Source: Streptomyces broussonetiae (GTDB lineage: Bacteria; Actinomycetota; Actinomycetes; Streptomycetales; Streptomycetaceae). Taken from it: 64,000 nt of DNA. The notes beneath the pieces are model-generated. The model worked only from the letters and a program-made list of their open reading frames with translations, was not told where the DNA came from and ran no database searches. The position numbers were made by a program, and so were the translations under genes. Shown one piece after another: positions 53,194-61,173 of the stretch. The stretch is from assembly GCF_009796285.1 (NCBI RefSeq), contig NZ_CP047020.1:7564001-7628000 (forward strand), read 5' to 3'. The number at the start of each line of letters is the position of its first letter. Within the stretch, counting starts at the first letter, position 1.

Positions 53194-53748
53194 GTGGCCG
53201 ACAATACGGAGGACCCGCAGGCTACTGCCGCTGCGCTGGTATCGGCAGCTGACGCGCTTGCCGCGTCCGGCATCGGGCCGATCGCAGGTGTCGGTGCCGC
53301 CATGGCCCAGCAACTGCGGGTCGAGGGCGAGACGCTGACGACCTTCAAGAACCGGGTGAACGACCTTCTGACCCGGTTGGATAAATCCAAGGCCGCGCCA
53401 CACAGGATCGCGGACGGTGCCATGCCGACGGGACGGTTGGGCAACTTCGACGAAGCCCACGCTCTCCACGGCGCCTACACCCAAGTACATTCCCAGCTGG
53501 AGAACCTGTCCAAGATGCTGGCGCTGCAGATCGAAGGGCTGATGGTCACGGTCGACGCGTCGAAGGCCAACTACCACAATCTCGACGACGACGTTCGCGA
53601 TCGCCTGCACCGCATCCGTGTCGAGGCCAACAAGCTGGCTGTCGATCAGGCGCGGCTGGGAGCAGAGGGACACGCCGGCGGCGGGGCAGGCGGAGCCGGC
53701 AACAGCAGGCACGGGGCAGCGCCGGACTCGAAGGCAGGTGACCTGTGA
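53194..53748 (+). CDS. helical ESX/PE-like protein, first gene of a type VII-like set
   Basis: 184 residues from GTG 53194 (GGGGGAGGA upstream). It is mostly helical, with ATAAALVSAADALAASGIGPIAGVGAAMAQQLRVEGETLTTFKNRVNDLLTRLDKSKAA and a second helix bundle (ENLSKMLALQIEGLMVTVDASKANYHNLDDDVRDRLHRI), then a Gly/Ala-rich tail. There is no signal peptide. The helical hairpin layout suits the ESX/PE group that travels through type VII secretion. The WxG turn itself is absent. Confidence 0.6.
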   Translation: MADNTEDPQATAAALVSAADALAASGIGPIAGVGAAMAQQLRVEGETLTTFKNRVNDLLTRLDKSKAAPHRIADGAMPTGRLGNFDEAHALHGAYTQVHSQLENLSKMLALQIEGLMVTVDASKANYHNLDDDVRDRLHRIRVEANKLAVDQARLGAEGHAGGGAGGAGNSRHGAAPDSKAGDL

Positions 53749-53808
53749 CTTCCGTGGTGATGAGACAGTGCGACGGGATGGTCTCGACAGGGAAGACGGT
53801 GTGGCTCC

Positions 53809-55521
53809 ATGTCTGACTTTGCCAGCCGCATGTGGGAGACGATCAGGCAGGAGCGGTTCCTGGTCCAAGACCCCGAACAGCTGTGGGCCATGGTCGAGTC
53901 GGCCGACGGGCCGACGGCCAGCGGGCTCGGTGAGCTGCTGACGGAGGCTGCCAAGACGATCAAGGAGATTGGCGGCGATCTTCAGACCCACAGCATGGCG
54001 GTCGAGTGGGAAGGAGCGGGCGGCGAGGCGTTCCGGACCTGGTGTTACCAAGCGGCGCTGACCACACTGAGCCTGGGCGATTACAGCGAGAACGCGGGCA
54101 AGTGGCTGGGCCACGCGGCGGACACGCTGCACGAGGTCAAGCCGCAGATTGAGACGCTGCGGAACCAGAATGTCAGCGCGCGCTCGGTGCTTGACGCCCA
54201 TGCGGCGAAGGCGACGGATGTCGGCAGCCACGACCGCGGTCCCTCGGACTCCGCGGTGACGAAGGCCAAGACGCAGTACGCCAACTCCCGCGCCGAGGCC
54301 GGCGGTCTCATGATGAAGCTTGCCCAGTCGTACACGGCTTCGACGGAGCAGATCACCGCCCTGGAGGCGCCGAAGTTTCCGGAGTTGCCCAAGCAATTCG
54401 TGCCAGCCACCTTCTACGGCACCACCGCCGTCGACCTTCCCTCCGGTCAAGGGCCCGCAGCCCAGGGCGCGGCCACGCTCCGGGCTGCCCAAGGCGTGGC
54501 TACGCCAGAGAGAGCATCTGGACACAAAGCGACGGCGGGAGCAAGCTCAGGTGGCACGAGTGCGGCACCACAACCGGCTGTGCGACACCATGCGACGGAT
54601 GTGCCCGACACGCTGCCGCGCCACGTGCCAGACCCAACGAACACGGCGATCGACAGCGTAAAAACTCTGCCGTCCTCTCCAGTAACTCCGTCTTCTCCTT
54701 CGACGCCGCCAGTCGGACCAAACGGGCCTGACCCCCAGAAGCCGTCGGCAACCGGTCCACTCCCGCTCTCCTTCGGGGCAGGAACGACGCTGCCGCCTGG
54801 TGTCCGGGGAGGCGGTGAACGGCCCGTGTACGGGGGCCGGGGCCCACTGGCCACGCCGTCCGGACCGGGCACTTCCACAAGTCCGCGTATCCCGGGACGC
54901 GGCCTCTCAGGCCCCTTCGGCCCTGGGGTGATCGGTGGTCAGCCCGGTGCCGGGCGTGGGCCGATTGGCTCCCCTTCGGCCAGAGCGGTCAACGGCGTCA
55001 CCGGCGGTCGCCCCGTCTCGCCGTCGGTAGGACGGCCTGCCGGTGCAATTCCGCGGGGCACCGTCGTCGGCGGCACTCCGAACCAGGAACAACCTCCCAG
55101 AGGCCGTGGCGGCGTGCCGGGTCGCCCTTCTGCAGGTGCCACGCCGGCCCGTGGCAACAACCGCACGGCGGAGGGCGAGGGCTCGGCGAGGGGGCGCATG
55201 CCTGCCCCGTCCAACGGCATCGTCGGGGGACAGCCCAGACCATCCCGAGACCGCGGACGGGCAGGGATCACCTCGCGAGGCGTCCGGCTGACGAGCGAGG
55301 CTGCCACAGAGGAGCAAATGCCGCGACGTGGCGGACCATCCCTGGGTGCCTCCAAACCTGCCACGAACCGCGATGACCGCTCCGCGCGCGACAGGCGCTC
55401 TGGCAGCCGAGCGACCGGCCGGGCTGAGGCCAGGGATGACCAGGCAGAGGAGAGGGAAAGCCGACCGGCCCCGCCGCCCCTGCCCAAGGGGCCCGACGGA
55501 GACATAGGACGAGAAGGATGA
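53809..55521 (+). CDS. WXG-type protein with long Pro/Gly/Arg-rich C-terminus
   Basis: 570 residues. Residues ~1-195 form a PPE/WXG-like helical domain with the WxG turn at MAVEWEGAGGEAFRTWCY (about residue 66). Residues ~195-570 are low-complexity and disordered, rich in Pro, Gly, Ser, Thr and Arg (RGLSGPFGPGVIGGQPGAGR, RGRGGVPGRPSAGAT). This layout is typical of actinobacterial type VII substrates or adaptors. The stop overlaps the mycosin start (ATGA). It has no signal peptide, so export would be through a type VII pathway whose ATPase is not in the window. Confidence 0.7.
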   Translation: MSDFASRMWETIRQERFLVQDPEQLWAMVESADGPTASGLGELLTEAAKTIKEIGGDLQTHSMAVEWEGAGGEAFRTWCYQAALTTLSLGDYSENAGKWLGHAADTLHEVKPQIETLRNQNVSARSVLDAHAAKATDVGSHDRGPSDSAVTKAKTQYANSRAEAGGLMMKLAQSYTASTEQITALEAPKFPELPKQFVPATFYGTTAVDLPSGQGPAAQGAATLRAAQGVATPERASGHKATAGASSGGTSAAPQPAVRHHATDVPDTLPRHVPDPTNTAIDSVKTLPSSPVTPSSPSTPPVGPNGPDPQKPSATGPLPLSFGAGTTLPPGVRGGGERPVYGGRGPLATPSGPGTSTSPRIPGRGLSGPFGPGVIGGQPGAGRGPIGSPSARAVNGVTGGRPVSPSVGRPAGAIPRGTVVGGTPNQEQPPRGRGGVPGRPSAGATPARGNNRTAEGEGSARGRMPAPSNGIVGGQPRPSRDRGRAGITSRGVRLTSEAATEEQMPRRGGPSLGASKPATNRDDRSARDRRSGSRATGRAEARDDQAEERESRPAPPPLPKGPDGDIGREG

Positions 55522-56831
55522 CCATGCGCAGCCGCAGCAAGCAGGCCAGATGGCGTGGGCGGGCCGTGTCCGCAGCCTTCGGGATCCTGCTGGCGAGCTT
55601 GGCCGCCACTCCCGCGCACGCCGATACCATCCGCGAGCGGCAGTGGTACCTCGATGCCATGCACGCCGAGCAGATGTGGAAGACCAGCACGGGCAAGGGC
55701 ATCACGGTGGCCGTGATCGACACTGGCGTGCAGGCCGACATTCCAGACCTGCGCGGCCAGGTTGTCGCGGGCAAGGACTTCTCCAAGCGGGCCGGTGACG
55801 AACGTACGGACTACGACGGTCACGGCACTGGCATGGCTGTCCTCATTGCTGGCACTGGCGGAAGAGGTGCCACCACGGGCTCGTACGGTCTGGCCCCAGG
55901 CGCGAAGATCATGCCAATCCGCATTGCGGGCTTCATCGAGCGCAACCGCACCGACGGCGATCAGGATGATTTCCCCACGAGCGTTGCGAAGGCCATCCGG
56001 TTTGCGGCCGATTCGGACGCCCAGATCATCAACATCTCGCAGGGGAGTACCGAAAACTCTCGGGAGCTGACGGAGGCCGTCGCCTATGCGCTGTCCAAGG
56101 GAAAGTTGATCTTCGCAGCTGTGGGCAATGACGGCGACACCGTCAACGAAGTCAATTATCCGGCGGCTACTCCAGGAGTGGTGGGTGTCGGGGCGATCGA
56201 CAGAAACGTCAAGGCGACGAAGGAGTCCGAGCACGGCTCCCAAGTGGACGTGGTCGCGCCGGGCGATGACGTCATCTCCGCCTGCCTCGAAAGCAAGAGC
56301 GGCGTCTGCGACTCGCACGGTACCAGCGACGCCAGCGCCCTAGCCTCCGCCTCTGCCGCGCTGATCTGGTCCAAGCACCCGAACTGGACCAACAACCAGG
56401 TCCTGCGGGTCATGCTCAACACCGCCAGCAAGCCAACGAGCGGCAAGGAGCGCACCGACTACATCGGCTACGGCGCCGTCCGCCCCCGCATCGCGCTGAC
56501 CAACCCCGGCGACCCCGGTCCGGCCGACGTGTACCCGCTGCCCGACTTCAAGCAAGCGGTGTCCAAGGCACCTAACGGGTCGGCCACGGCCTCGGCGAAG
56601 GATGGCAGCAGCCCGTCGCCGGCAGCATCTGCATCTGGGAGCGGCGGCTCTGCACTGCCATGGATTCTCGGGGGTGCGGGAGTTGTCGTGGTTGCAGGTG
56701 CGGCTCTGGCCGCTGGGGCGGTACGCAGGCGCCGACGTGCAGCGGCGGTAGCCCAGGCGCAGGTGGCTATGCCACCTGGGCCGGGGCAGACGCTGTGGTA
56801 CGGAGACAGCAACTACGGGGGGAGGCCTTGA
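55518..56831 (+). CDS. type VII secretion-associated serine protease (mycosin, MycP-like)
   Basis: 437 residues. Signal peptide (VSAAFGILLASLAATPAHA) and a C-terminal membrane helix (LPWILGGAGVVVVAGAALAAGAV) followed by Arg residues, so it is membrane-anchored with the protease outside. Subtilisin triad: Asp in VAVIDTGVQADIP (about residue 68), His in DYDGHGTGMAVLIAG (about 102), Ser in SHGTSDASALASASAALIWS (about 270). The Ala/Pro/Ser linker (~345-375) is usual for mycosins. In mycobacteria MycP is needed for ESX stability. Overlaps the WXG gene by four bases. Confidence 0.9.
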   Translation: MTMRSRSKQARWRGRAVSAAFGILLASLAATPAHADTIRERQWYLDAMHAEQMWKTSTGKGITVAVIDTGVQADIPDLRGQVVAGKDFSKRAGDERTDYDGHGTGMAVLIAGTGGRGATTGSYGLAPGAKIMPIRIAGFIERNRTDGDQDDFPTSVAKAIRFAADSDAQIINISQGSTENSRELTEAVAYALSKGKLIFAAVGNDGDTVNEVNYPAATPGVVGVGAIDRNVKATKESEHGSQVDVVAPGDDVISACLESKSGVCDSHGTSDASALASASAALIWSKHPNWTNNQVLRVMLNTASKPTSGKERTDYIGYGAVRPRIALTNPGDPGPADVYPLPDFKQAVSKAPNGSATASAKDGSSPSPAASASGSGGSALPWILGGAGVVVVAGAALAAGAVRRRRRAAAVAQAQVAMPPGPGQTLWYGDSNYGGRP

Positions 56832-56832
56832 G

Positions 56833-57270
56833 ATGGCATGGGACGAGTGGGAGCAGCTGAAGGCCGACGCGCTGGCCCGTCGGCAGAACGGGATGCAGCT
56901 GGACAGCGCTGCGGGTGCGACAGGAGGCGGCGCCGCGGGCGCCCCTGATCTGAAGACGAACAAGGTGGGGAACGACACCGCCGTCAAGGCCTTGCAGGGT
57001 GAGATACCGCAAGACACGGACAAGACCGGCAGCCACGCCGACGAGTCCACAGCCACGGCCGTGCGGGAGTTCAGCGGCTGGCAGACCGGCTCCGGGCTGA
57101 AGGATGCCCACACGGAGTGGGAGTTGCAGGTCAAGAACCTGAAGGGTCGCCTGGGGCAGGACAAGGCGGCGCTGGAGGGCAGCCATCAGCATCTCCAGTA
57201 CGTCGACTACGGAGTTGGCAGCCGGGCGGCGCAGATCAAGGCCGGGCCCCACCAGGGGCGCGAGGTCTAG
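56833..57270 (+). CDS. small type VII-locus protein of unknown function
   Basis: 145 residues: MAWDEWEQLKADALARRQNG, DLKTNKVGNDTAVKALQGEIP, VREFSGWQTGSGLKDAHTEWELQVKNLKGRLGQDKAALEGSHQHL. It is helical with several Trp, including SGWQTGSG, a WxxG-like turn. It starts two bases after the mycosin stop and precedes the 753-residue gene by 36 bases. It resembles DUF-type partners seen beside WXG proteins in Streptomyces. No catalytic motif was seen. Confidence 0.6.
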   Translation: MAWDEWEQLKADALARRQNGMQLDSAAGATGGGAAGAPDLKTNKVGNDTAVKALQGEIPQDTDKTGSHADESTATAVREFSGWQTGSGLKDAHTEWELQVKNLKGRLGQDKAALEGSHQHLQYVDYGVGSRAAQIKAGPHQGREV

Positions 57271-57306
57271 GAAACCGGGCAAACGGGGACGGGGGAAAGG
57301 ACGGGC

Positions 57307-59568
57307 ATGCTCAGCTATCAGGACGTGGTCACCGTCAAACTCGGCACGCTGATGACGGCGGCCACTGACTGGGAGGACATGGCCGGCGGCTTCGAGGAAC
57401 TGGAGACCCTCTACGCCGCGAAGGTGGAGTCGGCCGCAACCGAGGGCACGTCAGGTCTCACCGCGGCGGCCAGGGCCGCGCAATTGGAGGCCACTCGCGA
57501 GCAGTTCAAGGACGCGCAGACAGAAGCACGCGCCATCGCCTCGATCCTGCGGGAAGCACATCTGCAGTTCTCCAAACTGATCGGCCACGTGCACGATGTC
57601 GTCGACCAGGTGAAGGCGGACCATATGTCCGTCAACAGCCAGGGCGAGGCGGTTTACGACTTCCGCAAGCTCACCCCCATGCGACACGACGAGGACTACC
57701 CCAAGTACGTGTCCCGGGCGAAGGACGCCGAGGCGGCCTGGACGAAGAAGATCAAGGATGCTGTGCAGGCGGTGGACGATGCCGACGAGGGTGTCAAACA
57801 CGCTCTCTACGAGGCGGCCGGCATCAAGAGCTGGATCCAGCGTGCCCTGGACCCCTTCAATGGGATGAGTCACACGTTCAATGGCTCGGCGGTCGGTGAC
57901 ATCGAGGTGTACGAGGCCCGCGAGGCCAAGGGGTACGCGAACGTGATTCTGGCCGGCGACAAGCTGGACGGTGACGACCTGAAGGAGTGGCAGCGCCTGA
58001 TGCGCGAAAACTCCCATGACAAGGTCTTCAGTCAGACCCTCCTCAACTCCCTCGGTGCAGATAAGACCCTCAAGCTCACCAACAAGATCGACGACCTGGC
58101 GTACTACGACGACACGAAGGACAAGAACGCATACCTGCAGATCAACGGAGGCCTGGCCGACTCGCTGGCGACCGCCACCCGCGTCCCGGACTTCAAGGAC
58201 GCCAACGGCAAACACCTGCCCTTCGGTTCAAAGGGGTACAACGACGCCTTCGACAACTGGCTGAGGACCGACGACGCCCAGTTCTATATCAAATGGGGCA
58301 ACGACCTAAGGGAACATGGCGTCGACAAGTACGACCTCAAGGTCGCCGGGGAAAAGATCCAGATGGTCACCAAGGGCCATGGCCAGCAGGTGCGTGGCTA
58401 CCAGAGCCTGGTCACGCTGATGCAGCAGGGACATGGCTACTCCCCGCAGTTCCTCGCCGACGTCACCGACGGCGCAATTGCCACTGAGAAGGACCACCCG
58501 AACATCTGGGACCTCTACGGCAGCTTCAGCGACAAGAGTGGCGACGGCTGGTTCGCCAATGACCCGGTTGACGGTGCCCTGGGCATCATGGGCCGTGACC
58601 CGGAGGCAGCCGCCGGCTATCTCGACCCGCACGCGGGCGGCACCGACGACCGCCTCCACTACCTCCTCAAGGACCGAGACTGGAAGGTCGTCAACACCAC
58701 TGACTGGCAGGGAAACCGGGAAATCGACACGTCCGATGTACAGGACACGGACGATCGCAGGGGACTAGGCGACGCCCTGACCGCGGCAGCCACAGGTATC
58801 GACCCGCACGGGTCCCGCCCGGTGGCACCGACGTCGCACACGGACGCAAACAACAGGGTGTTCGTGCACGCGCTGGATATCCTGTCCCAGCAGGGAGACG
58901 ACATGCCGTCGTCTCTGCGCGATGACATGGCGAAGATCATGGCTAATCACGGTCACGAGACCTATGTGGCGATGAGCGACCCGAGCGGCAGGCGCCATCC
59001 CGATGTCGGCCCCACGCTGGATCAGAAGCAGGTCATGGAAATAACCAAGCAGATCTCCCGAAGCCAGAATTCTTATGGTCTGCTACATGAGGGTATGAAC
59101 TACGCCATCATGGACGACATCCATGACAAGTCGCGACGGCCGGAGGACACCCTCAGTTCGGCCGGATACGCCGTCGGGTTCATGGAGGATGGCAGGTACG
59201 CCGCACTCAAGGATAATCAACACGACTATACCTGGGACAAGGCGTGGAGCTATCACGCCTTGGGAGGGGCGCTGAACTTCATCCCGGTTTACGGAGATGC
59301 CGCCCAGCGTGGAGCGGACGTGCTCACCAGCGCCTGGATCATGGATGAGCAAAAGCACCAGGCCGACAAGCTGACGAGCGATAGCCAGCAGACCTACTAC
59401 CTGCGTCGGAATCAGCTCAACTCCATCGCTGACCAATGGTACTCAGCCAACTCCGACTGGGCGTCCAGTCACCCCGGATATTCGCACAACGATGGCGTTT
59501 ACAAGCAAATCGAAGGCTGGGCCAATGACGGCGGTGCCCAGTTCCGTGGGATGGCGGGAATTCATTGA
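57307..59568 (+). CDS. large 753-residue protein of the type VII-like set, unknown function
   Basis: No signal peptide. Residues ~1-170 are long helices with DWEDMAGGFEELETLYAAKV near the start, similar in style to LXG/WXG toxin-partner heads. Residues ~200-690 are mixed alpha/beta and Asp-rich (DPFNGMSHTFNGSAVGDIEV, GDKLDGDDLKEWQRLMRENSHD, DGWFANDPVDGALGIMGRDP). A hydrophobic amphipathic stretch, YHALGGALNFIPVYGDAAQRGADVL, lies near residue 660. I do not recognise a toxin or enzyme motif. Its place after mycosin suggests a secreted or surface effector. Its stop overlaps the lipoprotein start. Confidence 0.6.
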   Translation: MLSYQDVVTVKLGTLMTAATDWEDMAGGFEELETLYAAKVESAATEGTSGLTAAARAAQLEATREQFKDAQTEARAIASILREAHLQFSKLIGHVHDVVDQVKADHMSVNSQGEAVYDFRKLTPMRHDEDYPKYVSRAKDAEAAWTKKIKDAVQAVDDADEGVKHALYEAAGIKSWIQRALDPFNGMSHTFNGSAVGDIEVYEAREAKGYANVILAGDKLDGDDLKEWQRLMRENSHDKVFSQTLLNSLGADKTLKLTNKIDDLAYYDDTKDKNAYLQINGGLADSLATATRVPDFKDANGKHLPFGSKGYNDAFDNWLRTDDAQFYIKWGNDLREHGVDKYDLKVAGEKIQMVTKGHGQQVRGYQSLVTLMQQGHGYSPQFLADVTDGAIATEKDHPNIWDLYGSFSDKSGDGWFANDPVDGALGIMGRDPEAAAGYLDPHAGGTDDRLHYLLKDRDWKVVNTTDWQGNREIDTSDVQDTDDRRGLGDALTAAATGIDPHGSRPVAPTSHTDANNRVFVHALDILSQQGDDMPSSLRDDMAKIMANHGHETYVAMSDPSGRRHPDVGPTLDQKQVMEITKQISRSQNSYGLLHEGMNYAIMDDIHDKSRRPEDTLSSAGYAVGFMEDGRYAALKDNQHDYTWDKAWSYHALGGALNFIPVYGDAAQRGADVLTSAWIMDEQKHQADKLTSDSQQTYYLRRNQLNSIADQWYSANSDWASSHPGYSHNDGVYKQIEGWANDGGAQFRGMAGIH

Positions 59569-60098
59569 TGGCGAAAGCGTGGCACACTGCGCAATTGGCC
59601 TTTTGTGGGGCTATTGTACTCATGGTGGCAGGTTGCAGCAAAACGCAACCTAGCATTCCAGCCAATTTCTGTAACGTCCCCGTCGATAATTCGGCCCTAG
59701 CGCCGCTTGTTCCCGATGGAGACAGTCTGAAGCAGAAATACACGCCCTTCGAGTCACGCCCCGGAGCACAGTGTGACCTGAGCGTGGACGGCCGTGGTGT
59801 CCTGTCCGTCGCTGTGCACCGATGGGATCGGGCGCCGGACCCGACAGACTGGAATAAAGTGGGATCGCCGTACAAGTATGCTGCCCAGCGAAAAGTCGTA
59901 TTCCCGGGGCATGCGTCGATCGGAAGTGACCGCGCCGTGGTCGAGGCAACGTGTAACACCAAGACCGCATACGTGTCCGTTGTGGTGGACTTCTGGGGCG
60001 AACGCGTCGAGGATACTCCCACCGGCTACAAGAAACTCCAACGCTTTGTCAACGACTTCGTCCCTCGTGAAACAAAGAAGCTCGACTGTACCAATTAG
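59568..60098 (+). CDS. lipoprotein of the type VII-like set
   Basis: 176 residues. Lipoprotein signal with lipobox: AIVLMVAGCSKTQ, lipid on Cys23. The exposed domain carries FCNVPVDNSALAPLVPDGD and an AQCDLSVDGRGVLSVAVHRWD strand pair, then EATCNTKTAYVSVVVDFWGE, with two or three likely disulfides; this resembles DUF3558-like actinobacterial lipoproteins. ATG 59568 overlaps the preceding TGA (TGATG). As a pair with the 753-residue protein it may be an immunity or anchoring factor; this is inference. Confidence 0.7.
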   Translation: MAKAWHTAQLAFCGAIVLMVAGCSKTQPSIPANFCNVPVDNSALAPLVPDGDSLKQKYTPFESRPGAQCDLSVDGRGVLSVAVHRWDRAPDPTDWNKVGSPYKYAAQRKVVFPGHASIGSDRAVVEATCNTKTAYVSVVVDFWGERVEDTPTGYKKLQRFVNDFVPRETKKLDCTN

Positions 60099-60396
60099 TC
60101 GGTCTCGATCGGAGTTCAACGCGCTCCGGACCGGCCTGGTGGAACGGCCTGCTCCCTCGCCTTGCGGTCGACGCCTTCTATGGGGCACGCCTGCGGGGCC
60201 GAGTGCCGGGCTGTGCGCGCGACGCGCGACCGAGGAGCCGGGTCGCTGTCCCACATGGTAGGCAGAGATCCGGACCATCGCGCGGACGTCCAGCAACCGG
60301 CGAATTACAGACTGTTGCGACGCAAACCCCCGCGATAGCCTGCCCTGTGCCTTGTGCGGCACAACCGGCGACACGCGAGGGGCACCGAGGGGGATC
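60099..60396. other. 298-base interval before the methyltransferase-NLR unit
   Basis: No gene is supported. A possible promoter, TTGCGA with TAGCCT 15 bases downstream (60313-60339), lies 58 bases before the methyltransferase start; the spacing is shorter than ideal. Confidence 0.35.
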
Positions 60397-61173
60397 GTGG
60401 AGCGGCGCGATGTGCATGGTCATTACGAGGAGTTGGCAGCCGAGTACGACGAGCACTGGATCTACGGTCAGCACTACGTTCCCTGGATGTCCGGCCAGAT
60501 CGCCGAGTCACTGCGGCTCGCCCCCACGGACCGAATCGCCGATATCGGCTCCGGGACGGGCCTGTTCGCCAGGGAAGTGGCCAAACAGCTACAGCCTCGC
60601 CAACCTGTTCTGTGCGTCGATCCGTCCGAGGCGATGCTCAGGCAACTCGGGACGCCACCGCCAGCTGGCCTGACACCGATCGTCGCTTCTGCCGAGGACA
60701 TCGCCGCAGGACGCAAACCGCTGCCGTACCAGCAGCTTGATGCGATGTGGCTGAAAGAGTCGGTGCACCACGTGGCCGATCCAGCGCACACGCTCCAGGG
60801 CCTGGCCGACCGGCTGGCGCCCGGGGGCCGGCTGCTGGTGGTGATGCTCCCGGCCAGCATCCAGTACCCGCTGTTCAAAGCGGCCCTCGCGCGCTTCGAG
60901 GAACTGCAGCCGGACCCGGCCTTGATCGAGGGGCACCTGCGTGCGGCTGGACTGAAAGCCAGCCTCAGTTACGTCGAGCATGAGCTGCGCATCGACCGCG
61001 ACAAGTACCTCGGCATGGTGCGTGCCCGTTACATGTCCCTGCTCTCCACCTTCAGCGACAGCGAGATCGAGAAGGGCATCGAAGAGATGCGCATCGCTCA
61101 TCCGGAGCCAGTGCTGGCGTTTCCCGACCGGTTTGCGTTCGTTCTCGGCCAGCGAAGTGGGGAGTCCGCGTGA
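60397..61173 (+). CDS. class I SAM-dependent methyltransferase coupled to an NLR-like gene
   Basis: 258 residues from GTG 60397 (GAGGGGGAT upstream; GTG 60412 is an alternative). Motif I IADIGSGTGLFAREVAKQL, motif II CVDPSEAML, motif IV LDAMWLKESVHHV and post-IV LAPGGRLLVVMLP are typical UbiE/Methyltransf_11-type. The substrate is unknown; the early HYEELAAEYDEHW is usual for small-molecule methyltransferases. It overlaps the 885-residue gene by four bases (GTGA), so the two are translated together. Confidence 0.85.
   Translation: MERRDVHGHYEELAAEYDEHWIYGQHYVPWMSGQIAESLRLAPTDRIADIGSGTGLFAREVAKQLQPRQPVLCVDPSEAMLRQLGTPPPAGLTPIVASAEDIAAGRKPLPYQQLDAMWLKESVHHVADPAHTLQGLADRLAPGGRLLVVMLPASIQYPLFKAALARFEELQPDPALIEGHLRAAGLKASLSYVEHELRIDRDKYLGMVRARYMSLLSTFSDSEIEKGIEEMRIAHPEPVLAFPDRFAFVLGQRSGESA

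Noticed and set aside
53194..60098. Calling this a complete ESX/type VII secretion locus
   Set aside because: No EccB, EccC ATPase, EccD or EccE gene is present in the window; only substrates, a mycosin and accessory proteins are seen.
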